A stretch of DNA of 38,221 nt from Planctomycetales bacterium. Its GTDB lineage: Bacteria > Planctomycetota > Phycisphaerae > Sedimentisphaerales > Anaerohalosphaeraceae. Each line of letters begins with the position of its first letter. Positions within the stretch are counted from its first letter, which is position 1. Location of the stretch: assembly GCA_022615575.1 (NCBI GenBank), contig JAKEGM010000063.1, forward strand, positions 1 through 38,221, written 5' to 3'. Below the pieces are notes generated by a model, which saw nothing but the letters and a program-made list of their open reading frames with translations, made no database searches and was not told the origin of the DNA. Below, piece by piece: positions 21,668 to 30,427 of the stretch. A program made the translations under genes and the position numbers.

Positions 21668-23986
21668 ATGCTCGGCAGACAGCGCATTACAATTCGAGGC
21701 CGCGTTCAGGGGGTGGGGTGCAGGCCGTTTGTGTACCGCCTTGCAGCAGAAGGGGTACTGGCGGGCATGGTGTATAATAATACCCAGGGAGTAACCATCG
21801 AAGTGCAGGGTCAGCCAGCGGCCATCGAGCGGTTTATCAGGGATTTACAGGACCGTTCACGTCGGGATTATCCTGCCTTATTGGACATTTTCTCGATAGC
21901 CGTCGAATCCTTGGACGTTATGGAAGGTCAGCAGGGTTTTCACATCGTCCAAAGTGATGCAGCCGGCCAGACGATAACGCAGGTCACGCCGGACTGTGCA
22001 ACATGCCCCGCCTGTCTGAGGGAGTTGAAGGAACCGTCGGATTTCCGCTATCGCTATCCGTTTATCAACTGCACCCATTGCGGCCCGCGCTATTCGATTG
22101 TGAAAACAATTCCTTATGACCGGCCCAATACCACGATGGCCTCTTTTGGGATGTGCGGCAGATGCAAATCACAATACACCGATGTGCGGGATCGCCGGTT
22201 TCACGCCCAGCCGACCGGCTGTCCGGTCTGCGGCCCGAAAATATGGCTGACGGACAGTGCGGGCAGCGCTATTGAAACGGATTCCGATAAGACAATCGTC
22301 CGCTGTGCCGAGGTCTTGCGCGCCGGCGGCATTGCGGCTGTCAAGGGCATCGGCGGCTTTCATCTGGCGGTCGATGCGCTGAATGAATCGGCGGTACGGG
22401 AACTTCGCAAACGCAAGCATCGCGACGCCAAGCCGTTTGCGTTAATGGCCGCGTCCGTTGAAACGGTATCCCGATATGCTGTCGTGAACGACATGAACGA
22501 GCGGCTTTTGAAAAGCCCCCAGGCTCCGATTGTGCTGCTGGATAAAAAAGAGCCGAACGGCATAGCGCCGTCAGCGGCGTTCGGAACGCATCGATTCGGT
22601 TTTATGCTCTGTTATGCCCCGTTGCATCATTTATTGTTTGCCCAGCCGGGGATGGAAGTGCTGGTGATGACCAGCGCCAATTTGTCCGATGAACCGCTGA
22701 TCTGCAAAAATGAACAGGCCCTCGAGGAATTGGGCGGCATTGCAGATGTATTTTTAATGCACAACCGCGACATTTACAGGCAGGTGGACGATTCGGTCAT
22801 TCACGAGGTCAACGGTCAGGCGGCGTTTTTACGGCGGGCGCGCGGCTATGTGCCGTCGCCGATTTATCGCAGTCAAGCTGCTTGCGGGGATATCTTCGCT
22901 GCCGGGCCGGACCTGAAAAATACCTTTTGCTTTGTGAAGGGCGATCAGTATCTGGTAAGCGAACACATCGGCGACTTGGCCGATGGGCGGGTCTATCGCC
23001 ATTATATACGCTCTGTGGAGCATCTGCGGCAATTGTTCCGGGTGCAGCCGGAAATCGCCGTTTGCGACCTGCACCCGGCGTACCTGTCAACCCATTTTGC
23101 TGAACAGATGTCCGGCGTAGAATTGATTCGCGTCCAGCATCACTGGGCGCACATTGCGTCGGTATTGGCGGACTGCAATGAATTTGGGCCGGTGATCGGC
23201 CTGGTCGCCGACGGAACCGGCTACGGCACGGATGGGGCGATCTGGGGCTGTGAATGCCTGATTTCAACGCTGACCGGGTTTGAGCGGTTTGGCCATCTGG
23301 CTTATTACCCGCTGGCCGGTGGTGACAGGGCGGCTAAAGAAGCGATCCGGCCACTGGTGGGACTGCTCTGTCCGAGCGGCGATTTTGACGCGTTGTACGA
23401 ACATGGCAGGTTGTTATCTGCGATTGATCCGGATGCCGACAAAATACGGCTGATATGCAGCCAGATAAAACAGGGAATCAATACGGTTCCGACATCAAGC
23501 ATGGGCCGGTTGTTTGACGCTGTTGCGGCTTTGCTGGGGGCCGGTGCAAAAAATCGCTTTGAGGCCGAGCTGCCGATGGCCCTTGAAGCCATGCTCGAAA
23601 ACGGCGTCAATCAGGCGTATCCGATAGAACTGCATCAGGCCGACGGTGCACAAATTTTCCCATTTGAGCCGGTTATAAAAGGGGTTATTCGAGATATAGA
23701 AAATGCCGAAAACGGGCGGATCATTGCCGCTCGTTTTCATAACACAATCTGCGAAGGGTTGCTGGAATTAGCGAAAAAGGCCCGCCTTGTGCGGAGACTC
23801 AACGATGTCGCATTAAGCGGCGGCGTTTTCTGCAACCGCTATTTAGCCAATCGGCTGATTGAACGTTTGAAACAGGAGCAGTTTCGGGTATTATGGAAGC
23901 AATCGGTGCCGGTCAATGACGGCGGTATCTGTTTCGGACAGGCAGCGATTGCGGCGGAAATGATAAACAAGAATAGGATTGGGTAA
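21668..23986 (+). CDS. hypF: Carbamoyltransferase HypF
   Basis: HypF transfers the carbamoyl group of carbamoyl phosphate to the HypE C-terminal cysteine, the first step in making the CN ligands of NiFe hydrogenase. The 772-residue protein has all domains. An acylphosphatase domain has GRVQGVGCRPFVYRL (R19). Two zinc fingers follow, C113-x2-C116-x18-C135-x2-C138 and C163-x2-C166-x18-C185-x2-C188. A YrdC-like domain has GGIAAVKGIGGFHLAVDA and the KRKHRDAKPFALM segment. The C-terminal Kae1-like domain has VQHHWAHIASVLAD, GLVADGTGYGTDGAIWG and LSGGVFCNRYL. It is first in the hypFCDEAB order, and hypC starts 5 bases after its stop. Confidence 0.97.
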   Translation: MLGRQRITIRGRVQGVGCRPFVYRLAAEGVLAGMVYNNTQGVTIEVQGQPAAIERFIRDLQDRSRRDYPALLDIFSIAVESLDVMEGQQGFHIVQSDAAGQTITQVTPDCATCPACLRELKEPSDFRYRYPFINCTHCGPRYSIVKTIPYDRPNTTMASFGMCGRCKSQYTDVRDRRFHAQPTGCPVCGPKIWLTDSAGSAIETDSDKTIVRCAEVLRAGGIAAVKGIGGFHLAVDALNESAVRELRKRKHRDAKPFALMAASVETVSRYAVVNDMNERLLKSPQAPIVLLDKKEPNGIAPSAAFGTHRFGFMLCYAPLHHLLFAQPGMEVLVMTSANLSDEPLICKNEQALEELGGIADVFLMHNRDIYRQVDDSVIHEVNGQAAFLRRARGYVPSPIYRSQAACGDIFAAGPDLKNTFCFVKGDQYLVSEHIGDLADGRVYRHYIRSVEHLRQLFRVQPEIAVCDLHPAYLSTHFAEQMSGVELIRVQHHWAHIASVLADCNEFGPVIGLVADGTGYGTDGAIWGCECLISTLTGFERFGHLAYYPLAGGDRAAKEAIRPLVGLLCPSGDFDALYEHGRLLSAIDPDADKIRLICSQIKQGINTVPTSSMGRLFDAVAALLGAGAKNRFEAELPMALEAMLENGVNQAYPIELHQADGAQIFPFEPVIKGVIRDIENAENGRIIAARFHNTICEGLLELAKKARLVRRLNDVALSGGVFCNRYLANRLIERLKQEQFRVLWKQSVPVNDGGICFGQAAIAAEMINKNRIG

Positions 23987-23990
23987 AACG

Positions 23991-24251
23991 ATGTGCTTGG
24001 CGGTACCAGCGAGAATTATTGAGATAAACGTCGATAAAGCGGTTGCCGATGCCATGGGCAACCGCTGGAACATTCGTATCACCCTCACGCCGGACATTGA
24101 AGTAGGCGACATTGTGCTGATTCACGCCGGCTATGCGATTACGAAGGTCGATGAAGAAGAAGCCCAAAAGACATGGGAGCTGTTCGAGGAAATTGCCCGC
24201 TTTGAGGACCAGCGGCAAAAGGCCCAGGAGGGAGGGGGTGCGGATGCTTGA
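23991..24251 (+). CDS. hypC: Hydrogenase maturation chaperone HypC
   Basis: HypC carries the Fe(CN)2CO unit with HypD and delivers it to the hydrogenase large subunit. The ATG at 23991 places the essential cysteine at position 2 (MCLAVPARIIEI); an upstream TTG would bury it, so I reject it. GDIVLIHAGYAITKVDEEEA is the family's central strand and helix. The 86 residues are normal. It starts 5 bases after the hypF stop and overlaps hypD by 8 bases. Confidence 0.96.
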   Translation: MCLAVPARIIEINVDKAVADAMGNRWNIRITLTPDIEVGDIVLIHAGYAITKVDEEEAQKTWELFEEIARFEDQRQKAQEGGGADA

Positions 24252-25305
24252 ACGGATTGAAAAAGCCAGAAAAGCCATCGCCGGAGCATGCCGAAAGGTT
24301 GACAAACCGATTCAGGTGATGGAAGTGTGCGGGACGCATACCGTGGCGATTTTCCGGCACGGGATTCGATCGCTGCTGCCGAAAAATCTGAAATTGCTCA
24401 GCGGGCCGGGGTGTCCGGTCTGTGTGACGGATCAGGGCTATATTGATGTTATTCTGGAACTGGCGCAGCGGGATGACGTGATTCTGGCAACGTATGGCGA
24501 TATGATGCGTGTGCCGGGAAAGGCCGGTTCGCTGGAGAGCTTACACCGCTCAACCATCAAAGTCGTTTTGAGCACGGATGATGCGTTGACGCTGGCCCAA
24601 AAGCATCCCGATAAAATCGTGGTGTTTGCGGCGGTGGGTTTCGAAACGACCACGCCGCCCAGTGCGGTTGCGGTGGCTGATGCGGCCAAAGAAGGAGTCA
24701 AAAACTTCTGTATTCTCAGCGGCCATAAGCTGGTGGTACCAGCGATGCAGGCATTGCTCGGTGCTAAAAATGATAAGATTGATGCGTTTCTGTGTCCGGG
24801 TCATGTCAGCGTGATTCTCGGCTCCGATGCGTATAAGCCCGTGGTGGAGCAGTTCAAACGCCCGTGCGTGGTGGCGGGCTTTGAGGCGGTGCAGATTCTG
24901 GAAGGACTGGCGAATATCTGTGAGCAGGTCGCCGAAGGCACGGCCAGGGTGGACTCGATCTATGGGGCGGCTGTAACGCCGCAGGGAAATGCGACTGCCC
25001 GTAAGATTATTGCCGAGGCGTTTGAGCCATGCGATGGCGCATGGCGGGGGCTGGGCGTGATTCCGGGGGCAACGCTGAGGTTGAAAGAAAAGTACAGCCG
25101 GTTCGATGCCCTCAAGCGGTTTGGCATGGAGGAAATTCCCGCCGAAGAATTGGGCGGCTGTCAGTGCGGGCGGGTCTTGTGCGGGCTGATTGACCCGCCG
25201 CAGTGTCCGTTGTTTGGCCGCACATGCACGCCGGATGCGCCGATTGGTCCCTGCATGGTCAGCACCGAAGGCGCCTGTTCGGCGTGGTATAAATACGGAA
25301 AGTAA
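24244..25305 (+). CDS. hypD: Hydrogenase maturation protein HypD
   Basis: HypD is the [4Fe-4S] scaffold on which the Fe(CN)2CO group is assembled with HypC. The ATG at 24244 (MLERIEKARKAIAGACRKVD) follows GGAGGGGG and gives 353 residues. The conserved CGTHT (C29) and GPGCPVC (C57, C60) are present, as are FETTTP and GHVSVILGS. The C-terminal cluster region reads GGCQCGRVLCGLIDPPQCPL, then FGRTCTPDAPIGPCMVS and EGACSAWYKYG. A longer in-frame extension to 24133 overlaps hypC and has no family resemblance. hypE follows after one base. Confidence 0.97.
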   Translation: MLERIEKARKAIAGACRKVDKPIQVMEVCGTHTVAIFRHGIRSLLPKNLKLLSGPGCPVCVTDQGYIDVILELAQRDDVILATYGDMMRVPGKAGSLESLHRSTIKVVLSTDDALTLAQKHPDKIVVFAAVGFETTTPPSAVAVADAAKEGVKNFCILSGHKLVVPAMQALLGAKNDKIDAFLCPGHVSVILGSDAYKPVVEQFKRPCVVAGFEAVQILEGLANICEQVAEGTARVDSIYGAAVTPQGNATARKIIAEAFEPCDGAWRGLGVIPGATLRLKEKYSRFDALKRFGMEEIPAEELGGCQCGRVLCGLIDPPQCPLFGRTCTPDAPIGPCMVSTEGACSAWYKYGK

Positions 25306-25306
25306 A

Positions 25307-26326
25307 ATGGAAGAAAAGAAAAAAATCATGCTGGCGCATGGCGGGGGCGGGCGGCTGATGGCAGACCTGATCAATCGAACGATTGTGCCCAAATTCGGCG
25401 AGGGTCAGTCCGTGCAGTTGACGGATTCGGCGGTGCTGGATATGCCGGCGGGCAAGCTGTGCTTTACGACGGACAGTTTTGTGGTCAAACCCCTGTTCTT
25501 TAATGGCGGCGATATCGGAAAACTGGCCGTCTGCGGGACGGTCAATGATTTGGCGGTTGCCGGGGCAAAACCAGTCGCCCTGAGTTTGTCGCTGATTCTG
25601 GAGGAAGGACTGGAACTGGAGGTGCTGGAAAGGATTCTCGAAAGCATCGGCCGGACAGCAAAAAACGCCAATGTCCCGATAGTTACCGGCGATACCAAGG
25701 TGGTTGAAAAGGGGTCGGCGGACAGTATTTTTATCAATACCTCCGGCGTGGGTGTGCGTCTGGATAAGGCCGATCCATCCTTTGCGCGAATTGAACCCGG
25801 CGATGCGATTTTAATCAATGGCACCCTTGGCGAGCACGGCATGACGATTATGTCCCAGCGGGAGGGGCTGAAATTCCAGACTCCGCTGGCCAGCGATTGT
25901 GCCTGCCTGCATGACTTGACCGGAATCCTTTATGAAGAACTGGGGTCTTCGGTTAAGTTTATGCGCGACCCCACCCGCGGCGGCATTGCGGCGACACTGA
26001 ATGAAATCGCTCAATCGGCCAGGGTTGCTGTCGAATTGCAGGAAGCATGCCTGCCGATGGATAAGACCGTTCAAACGGCGGCGGACATGCTGGGCTTTGA
26101 TTTGCTGAACATCGCCAATGAAGGCAAGGTGCTGGCGGTGGTGGCCCGGGAGGATGCCGACAAGGCGCTGACGCTGTGGAAAAACCACCCCCTCGGACAA
26201 AAGGCGGCCATCATCGGAACGATTACCGAAGCCGCTGACGGCCCGCTGGTGGAACTGGTAACGAAAATCGGCGGGCGGCGGATGGTTCAGACGCCGTATG
26301 GCCGGGAACTGCCGAGGATTTGCTGA
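25307..26326 (+). CDS. hypE: Hydrogenase maturation protein HypE
   Basis: HypE dehydrates its carbamoylated C-terminal cysteine to a thiocyanate, the donor of the CN ligand. The ATG at 25307 gives 339 residues starting MEEKKKIMLAHGGGGRLM. The glycine-rich start, FTTDSFVVKPLFFNGGDIGK and DPTRGGIAATLNEIA are PurM-like ATP-binding motifs. The protein ends ELPRIC, the required C-terminal PRIC with the modified cysteine. Its stop overlaps the hypA start (TGATG). Confidence 0.97.
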   Translation: MEEKKKIMLAHGGGGRLMADLINRTIVPKFGEGQSVQLTDSAVLDMPAGKLCFTTDSFVVKPLFFNGGDIGKLAVCGTVNDLAVAGAKPVALSLSLILEEGLELEVLERILESIGRTAKNANVPIVTGDTKVVEKGSADSIFINTSGVGVRLDKADPSFARIEPGDAILINGTLGEHGMTIMSQREGLKFQTPLASDCACLHDLTGILYEELGSSVKFMRDPTRGGIAATLNEIAQSARVAVELQEACLPMDKTVQTAADMLGFDLLNIANEGKVLAVVAREDADKALTLWKNHPLGQKAAIIGTITEAADGPLVELVTKIGGRRMVQTPYGRELPRIC

Positions 26327-26676
26327 TGCACGAAACATCCGTTGCCGAAAGTATTTTAAGCACGATTCTCGAAACAGCCGGTCGGGTCAATGCCCAACCC
26401 GTCGGTGCGACCATCTCCTGCGGTCAGTTCAATGCCCTCAATGACGAGGTAATGAACTTTGCGTTTGAGACCGCTGCGGCGGGAACGGTGTGCGAAGGCA
26501 TGACGCTTACGATCAGGCATGTTCCCCTGCGGGCGACCTGCCGGCAATGCGGGACGACGTTTGAGTTTGATATTTATCGGCCAGTGTGCAGGCAATGCTC
26601 CAGTGCGGAATTCGTTTTTAAACCCGACGCGCCGCTGCTGCTGGAAACAATCGAATTTAAGGACGGCAAAGAATAA
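26326..26676 (+). CDS. hypA: Hydrogenase nickel insertion protein HypA
   Basis: HypA delivers nickel to the hydrogenase large subunit together with HypB. The ATG at 26326 places the nickel-binding histidine at position 2 (MHETSVAESIL). The zinc site is C72, C75, C88, C91 (CRQCGTTFEF and CRQCSS). The 116 residues are normal. Its start shares one base with the hypE stop, so coupling is likely. hypB follows after 60 bases. Confidence 0.96.
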   Translation: MHETSVAESILSTILETAGRVNAQPVGATISCGQFNALNDEVMNFAFETAAAGTVCEGMTLTIRHVPLRATCRQCGTTFEFDIYRPVCRQCSSAEFVFKPDAPLLLETIEFKDGKE

Positions 26677-26736
26677 ACCGGCATAAAAGCGCAAAGCAGC
26701 GCGATAACCCTTGACAAGGAATGGATCAAGCAAAAA

Positions 26737-27393
26737 ATGAAACTATCGCTGAATCAGAAAATTTTAAGCCGCAACGAAGAATATGCCCAAAAGAACAGAG
26801 CGTTTTTTGCCAAACATAAGGTGTTGTGCCTGAATGTCATTTCCTCGCCCGGCGCCGGAAAAACAACAACCTTGGCGCGGACCATCCGCGATATGAAGGA
26901 TACGCTGACCATCGGCGTCATCGAAGGCGATATCAAAACGGACACCGATGCGCAGAAAATCCGCGCCGCCGGCGCCGAAGCCGTGCAGATTGAAACAAAG
27001 GGCGCCTGCCATCTGTCCGCCGAGCAGGTTCACGGCGTCCTCAAGTCAATTCACGCCGACACTAAAGACGTGGTGTTTATTGAGAATGTGGGAAATCTGG
27101 TTTGCCCGTCGGCCTTTGACCTGGGTGAACATAAGCGGGTGGTTATCCTGTCGATTCCGGAGGGGGATGATAAACCCGTCAAATATCCGGGCACATTCGC
27201 CGGGGCCGATGTTGTGCTGGTCAACAAGATAGACTTGTCCGATTATATCGAATTCAATCTCCAGCGGGTTTTGGCGGACATCTGTGCGGTCAATCCCGAT
27301 GCCCAAATATATCAGGTTTCCGCCGCCACCGGCGAAGGAATGGACGCTTGGTACGACTGGCTGTGCCAGCAGCGACAGCAGATTACAGAATAG
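26737..27393 (+). CDS. hypB: Hydrogenase nickel incorporation GTPase HypB
   Basis: HypB is a GTPase of the SIMIBI class that drives nickel transfer. The 218-residue chain has the P-loop SSPGAGKTTT (36-45), a switch region with EGDIKTDTDAQKI and the guanine motif NKID (163-166). The GTPase-domain metal site is present as C91-H92 (KGACHLS) and C123 (NLVCPSAFDLGEH). The N-terminal CxxCGC high-affinity nickel motif of E. coli HypB and the histidine-rich tract of other HypB proteins are both absent, so HypB alone would have little nickel storage. It closes the cluster. Confidence 0.96.
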   Translation: MKLSLNQKILSRNEEYAQKNRAFFAKHKVLCLNVISSPGAGKTTTLARTIRDMKDTLTIGVIEGDIKTDTDAQKIRAAGAEAVQIETKGACHLSAEQVHGVLKSIHADTKDVVFIENVGNLVCPSAFDLGEHKRVVILSIPEGDDKPVKYPGTFAGADVVLVNKIDLSDYIEFNLQRVLADICAVNPDAQIYQVSAATGEGMDAWYDWLCQQRQQITE

Positions 27394-27492
27394 GACAAAA
27401 ACCAATTTGGATATAGCAAAGCCAAATCACGCGATCGCAATGGGAAAAAATTCATAGTTTTTCTAAAAAAGTAGATAAAATTCGTTTTTTTG

Positions 27493-27521
27493 TTTACCCA
27501 TAACGCCCCTTTTTCTATAAT
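27493..27521 (+). promoter_or_regulatory. Promoter of the multihaem cytochrome gene
   Basis: TTTACC (27493-27498), 17 bases, and a perfect TATAAT (27516-27521) lie 33 bases before the start. The -35 box has four of six matches. A strong GGAGGT (27544-27549) serves translation. The cytochrome therefore probably has its own transcript separate from hyp. Confidence 0.6.
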
Positions 27522-27553
27522 AACAGCATCTTTATAAGGAAACGGAGGTAATG

Positions 27554-30106
27554 ATGAGTAGGGCAAGTTCGTCTTGGGTAGTGGGGACTCAGGGGTGTTC
27601 CGTGTCCTCAGCAAAAACCCTTTTTTTTTCATTCTTGATTTTGCTCTTCTTTTTTTCTTCCCTTTCGGCCTTTGCCAGAAATCCGTACAAAACCCAATTC
27701 CTGACCGCTTACCCTTCTGCCGCGAACACTATTTTGGATAAGGTCTCCGGCACATCCCACTGCGGCGTCTGCCATTATGCCTTTACGGGCGGCGGGCCGC
27801 GAAATCCTTACGGCCTGGCGGTTGAAGGAACGGCCAATAGAAATGCGGCGGAGATTCTGGCCTTGGGGCCGCTGGATTCGGATGCTGATGGATACACCAA
27901 TAATGTGGAGATTACCGACCGCACGCTCTATGTAAATACCCCGACCTTTCCGGGACTCACCGCCTCCAATGTGAATCAGGTCACCGGTGTTGTCATTGCC
28001 AACATCCGGGACCATCTGACCCCGCACACCGGTGCCGATACAACGCCTCCCACGGTAACCGTGAACTCCCCCGACGGCGGACAAACCTTAACGGCCAATA
28101 CATCGACCGCAATCCAATGGACAGCCGAGGATACTGGCGGAATTGCCGTAGTAAAGATTTACCTGTCCACGGACAGCGGCGCAACCTTTGCCATGATCGC
28201 TTCCGGCCTGTCCAATACGGGCACCTACACATGGTTTCCGGCCAATCGACCCACCACCGTCGCCCTGATTCGTGTGGAAGCTACGGATAACTCGTTTAAT
28301 ACCGCCCATGACGACAGCAATCAGGTCTTTGCGATTATTTCGCCGCCGGGAGGGCGCGTGCCGACAACCCTGCGGGATTTCGACATGCCCGGCACCCAGC
28401 CGTTTGAAGCGGGAACGCTTAACAACCCTTCCAACTGTGCGGCCTGTCACGGCGACTATGATCCGTCGGTTGAACCGTACTACAATTGGCAAGGCAGCAT
28501 GATGGCCCAGGCCTCCTTCGATCCCCTGTTTAAGGCCAATATGGTAATCGCCAATCAGGACGCTCCGGATTCGGGCGACCTGTGCCTGCGGTGTCACTTG
28601 TCCGCCGGCTGGATGCAGGGACGCTCTGTGCCGACCGATGGCAGCGCAATGCTGGAAGCAGACGAAATCGGTGTGGCCTGCGATTTGTGCCACCGCATGG
28701 TTGACCCGATCTATACGGCGGGCGTCAGCCCGGTGGAAGATGCCGCTATCCTTGCGGCCTTGGTTTCTCCGACGACGGAATTCGGACTGGGGATGTTCAC
28801 GGTGGATCCGGCCGGCAGTGCCCGGCGGGGGCCGTTTGTCAATGCTGCCACGGGGCATCCGGTCATTGTGTCGCCGTTTCATCAGGAGGCGGCATTTTGC
28901 GGAACCTGCCACGATGTGAGCAATCCGGCCTTTGAAAAGAATGAACAGGGCAGCTATGCCCCCAATACGCTGGGTGCTCCTGCGACGGATTTTGCCTCCA
29001 CCAAACTGCTGCCCGTTGAACGCACCTACAGCGAATGGCTCCATAGTGCCTACAGCAATACCCCCGGAGGTATTTATGCCCCCGAGTTTGGCGGCAACAA
29101 GGCCTTTGTTGCCACCTGCCAGGACTGCCACATGCGGGATATCACCGGTCAGGGGTGCAATATGAATCCGCCGGTACGTACCGACCTGCCGCTGCACGAT
29201 ATGACCGGCGGAAGCACCTGGTTGCCGACGCTGCTGCCGGCCATGCATCCGGGAAAGGTCAATGCTGCGGCCCTGAACAGCGGCGTCACGCGTGCCCGCT
29301 ACATGCTCCAGAATGCCGCCTTGATGACGGCTTCGCAGGTTGATGAAACCCTCAAGGTAACCGTCACCAACAATACCGGCCATAAACTGCCGACTGGCTA
29401 CCCGGAAGGTCGCCGCATCTGGCTCAATGTCAGATTTTATGACAGGTCGATGAATCTGCTTAAGGAATCGGCCGTTTACGACCCCAATACCGGCGTGCTC
29501 GATGCCCACGATACGGAGGCCAAGGTTTACGATATTGAACCGGCGATTGACAGCACGATTTCTTCCATTACCGGGCTTCCGGAAGGCCACTCCTTCCACT
29601 TTGTGCTCAACAGCACCGTTGCCAAAGACAACCGTATTCCGCCTCGGGGCTTTACCAATACGGCCTTCGCCGCCTTTGGCGGCAGCCCGGTGGCGTACTC
29701 CTACCCCGATGGTCAGTACTGGGATGATACCCTCTATGCTATTCCCGAGGGGGCCGCAACGGCCCAGGCAACGCTGTATTACCAGAGTACCAGCAAGGAA
29801 TTTATCGAATTTCTGCAGGGTGAGAATACAACCAATTCAGCCGGCGACGAAATGTACAACCTCTGGAACAGCAACAGCAAGTGCCCGCCGGAGGTAATGG
29901 AGCAAACGCAGATCCAATTGACGGTTGCAGCTGACCTGAACCGCGATTACGAAGTGAATTTCGATGATTTAGCCCAATTGTGCGCAAACTGGCTGAGTGA
30001 GAATTGTACACAGCCGGACGATTGCGGCAGGGCTGACCTGGTCGATGACGGCAGGGTGGATTTGCAGGATTTTGAGGCGTTTGCCGAATACTGGATATGG
30101 CCGTAA
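27554..30106 (+). CDS. Secreted six-haem cytochrome c with dockerin-like tail
   Basis: The ~850-residue protein has a signal sequence (hydrophobic LFFSFLILLFFFSSLSAFA, about 24-42) after an unusually long polar N-terminus. Six CXXCH haem-c motifs lie at 70-74, 295-299, 344-348, 376-380, 449-453 and 522-526. An acidic Ca-binding-type loop (DSDADGYTNNVE) and an Ig-like domain (about 163-261, from DTTPPTVTVNSPDGG) separate the first haem from the rest. VTNNTGHKLPTGYPEGRRIW (604-623) is typical of large multihaem proteins. The C-terminus (793-850) looks like a type I dockerin: ADLNRDYEVNFDDLAQLCAN and ADLVDDGRVDLQDFEAFAEY. Export and extracytoplasmic electron transfer are inferred; the partner is unknown. 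ATG 27554 is favoured over 27551 by distance to GGAGGT. Confidence 0.88.
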   Translation: MSRASSSWVVGTQGCSVSSAKTLFFSFLILLFFFSSLSAFARNPYKTQFLTAYPSAANTILDKVSGTSHCGVCHYAFTGGGPRNPYGLAVEGTANRNAAEILALGPLDSDADGYTNNVEITDRTLYVNTPTFPGLTASNVNQVTGVVIANIRDHLTPHTGADTTPPTVTVNSPDGGQTLTANTSTAIQWTAEDTGGIAVVKIYLSTDSGATFAMIASGLSNTGTYTWFPANRPTTVALIRVEATDNSFNTAHDDSNQVFAIISPPGGRVPTTLRDFDMPGTQPFEAGTLNNPSNCAACHGDYDPSVEPYYNWQGSMMAQASFDPLFKANMVIANQDAPDSGDLCLRCHLSAGWMQGRSVPTDGSAMLEADEIGVACDLCHRMVDPIYTAGVSPVEDAAILAALVSPTTEFGLGMFTVDPAGSARRGPFVNAATGHPVIVSPFHQEAAFCGTCHDVSNPAFEKNEQGSYAPNTLGAPATDFASTKLLPVERTYSEWLHSAYSNTPGGIYAPEFGGNKAFVATCQDCHMRDITGQGCNMNPPVRTDLPLHDMTGGSTWLPTLLPAMHPGKVNAAALNSGVTRARYMLQNAALMTASQVDETLKVTVTNNTGHKLPTGYPEGRRIWLNVRFYDRSMNLLKESAVYDPNTGVLDAHDTEAKVYDIEPAIDSTISSITGLPEGHSFHFVLNSTVAKDNRIPPRGFTNTAFAAFGGSPVAYSYPDGQYWDDTLYAIPEGAATAQATLYYQSTSKEFIEFLQGENTTNSAGDEMYNLWNSNSKCPPEVMEQTQIQLTVAADLNRDYEVNFDDLAQLCANWLSENCTQPDDCGRADLVDDGRVDLQDFEAFAEYWIWP

Positions 30107-30360
30107 GACACAGCCGGGTAGGACCGGCAAAATGTAGGGCGGGCAATGCCCACGCGGAAATTGAATTGCTCTTTTGACAATTGAATAATGCAGCCGAAGT
30201 GTCCCGCTTCGGGAAATGGGACGCAGGCATCTTGCCTGCTGCTGGGAGCGCGACCGTCCGGGTCGCATGGGATTCCGTTTGCGGGCGAAACGCCCGCGTT
30301 CCCAGCCGGGGAACGCCGTACCCGCGCGGTTTTTGCAAAGAATGGAGTTCGGCCTGTCCA
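30107..30360. repeat. Palindrome-rich repeat cluster
   Basis: No gene is visible. Several GC palindromes follow each other: GTAGGGCGGGCAATGCCCACGC, about 30134-30155 (GGGC/GCCC), GGGACGCAGGCATCTTGCCTGC, about 30218-30239 (GCAGGC/GCCTGC), GCGACCGTCCGGGTCGC, and GCGGGCGAAACGCCCGC with TTCCC after it. The last, read on the minus strand, is TGGGAACGCGGGCGTTTCGC. It matches 37010-37035 at all but about two positions. This is dispersed short palindromic repeat material. Confidence 0.6.
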
Positions 30361-30367
30361 ATAATCA

Positions 30368-30401
30368 AAAAGCCCTGAGCGGTTTTCCGCACAGGGCTTT
30401 T
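30368..30401 (-). terminator. Terminator after the M16 peptidase gene (bidirectional)
   Basis: AAAAGCCCTG (30368-30377) and CAGGGCTTTT (30392-30401) form a perfect 10-bp stem with an inner GCGG/CCGC pair. T runs flank both sides. On the minus strand it lies 27 bases after the peptidase stop; on the + strand it could end the cytochrome transcript. Confidence 0.85.
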
Positions 30402-30427
30402 CTTGTTTTACGATTAGCCGCAAGCAA

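Noticed and set aside
28088-29599. A 503-codon minus-strand frame across the cytochrome gene
   Set aside because: It lies entirely antisense to a protein with a signal peptide, six haem motifs and a dockerin-like tail, and shows no family motifs.
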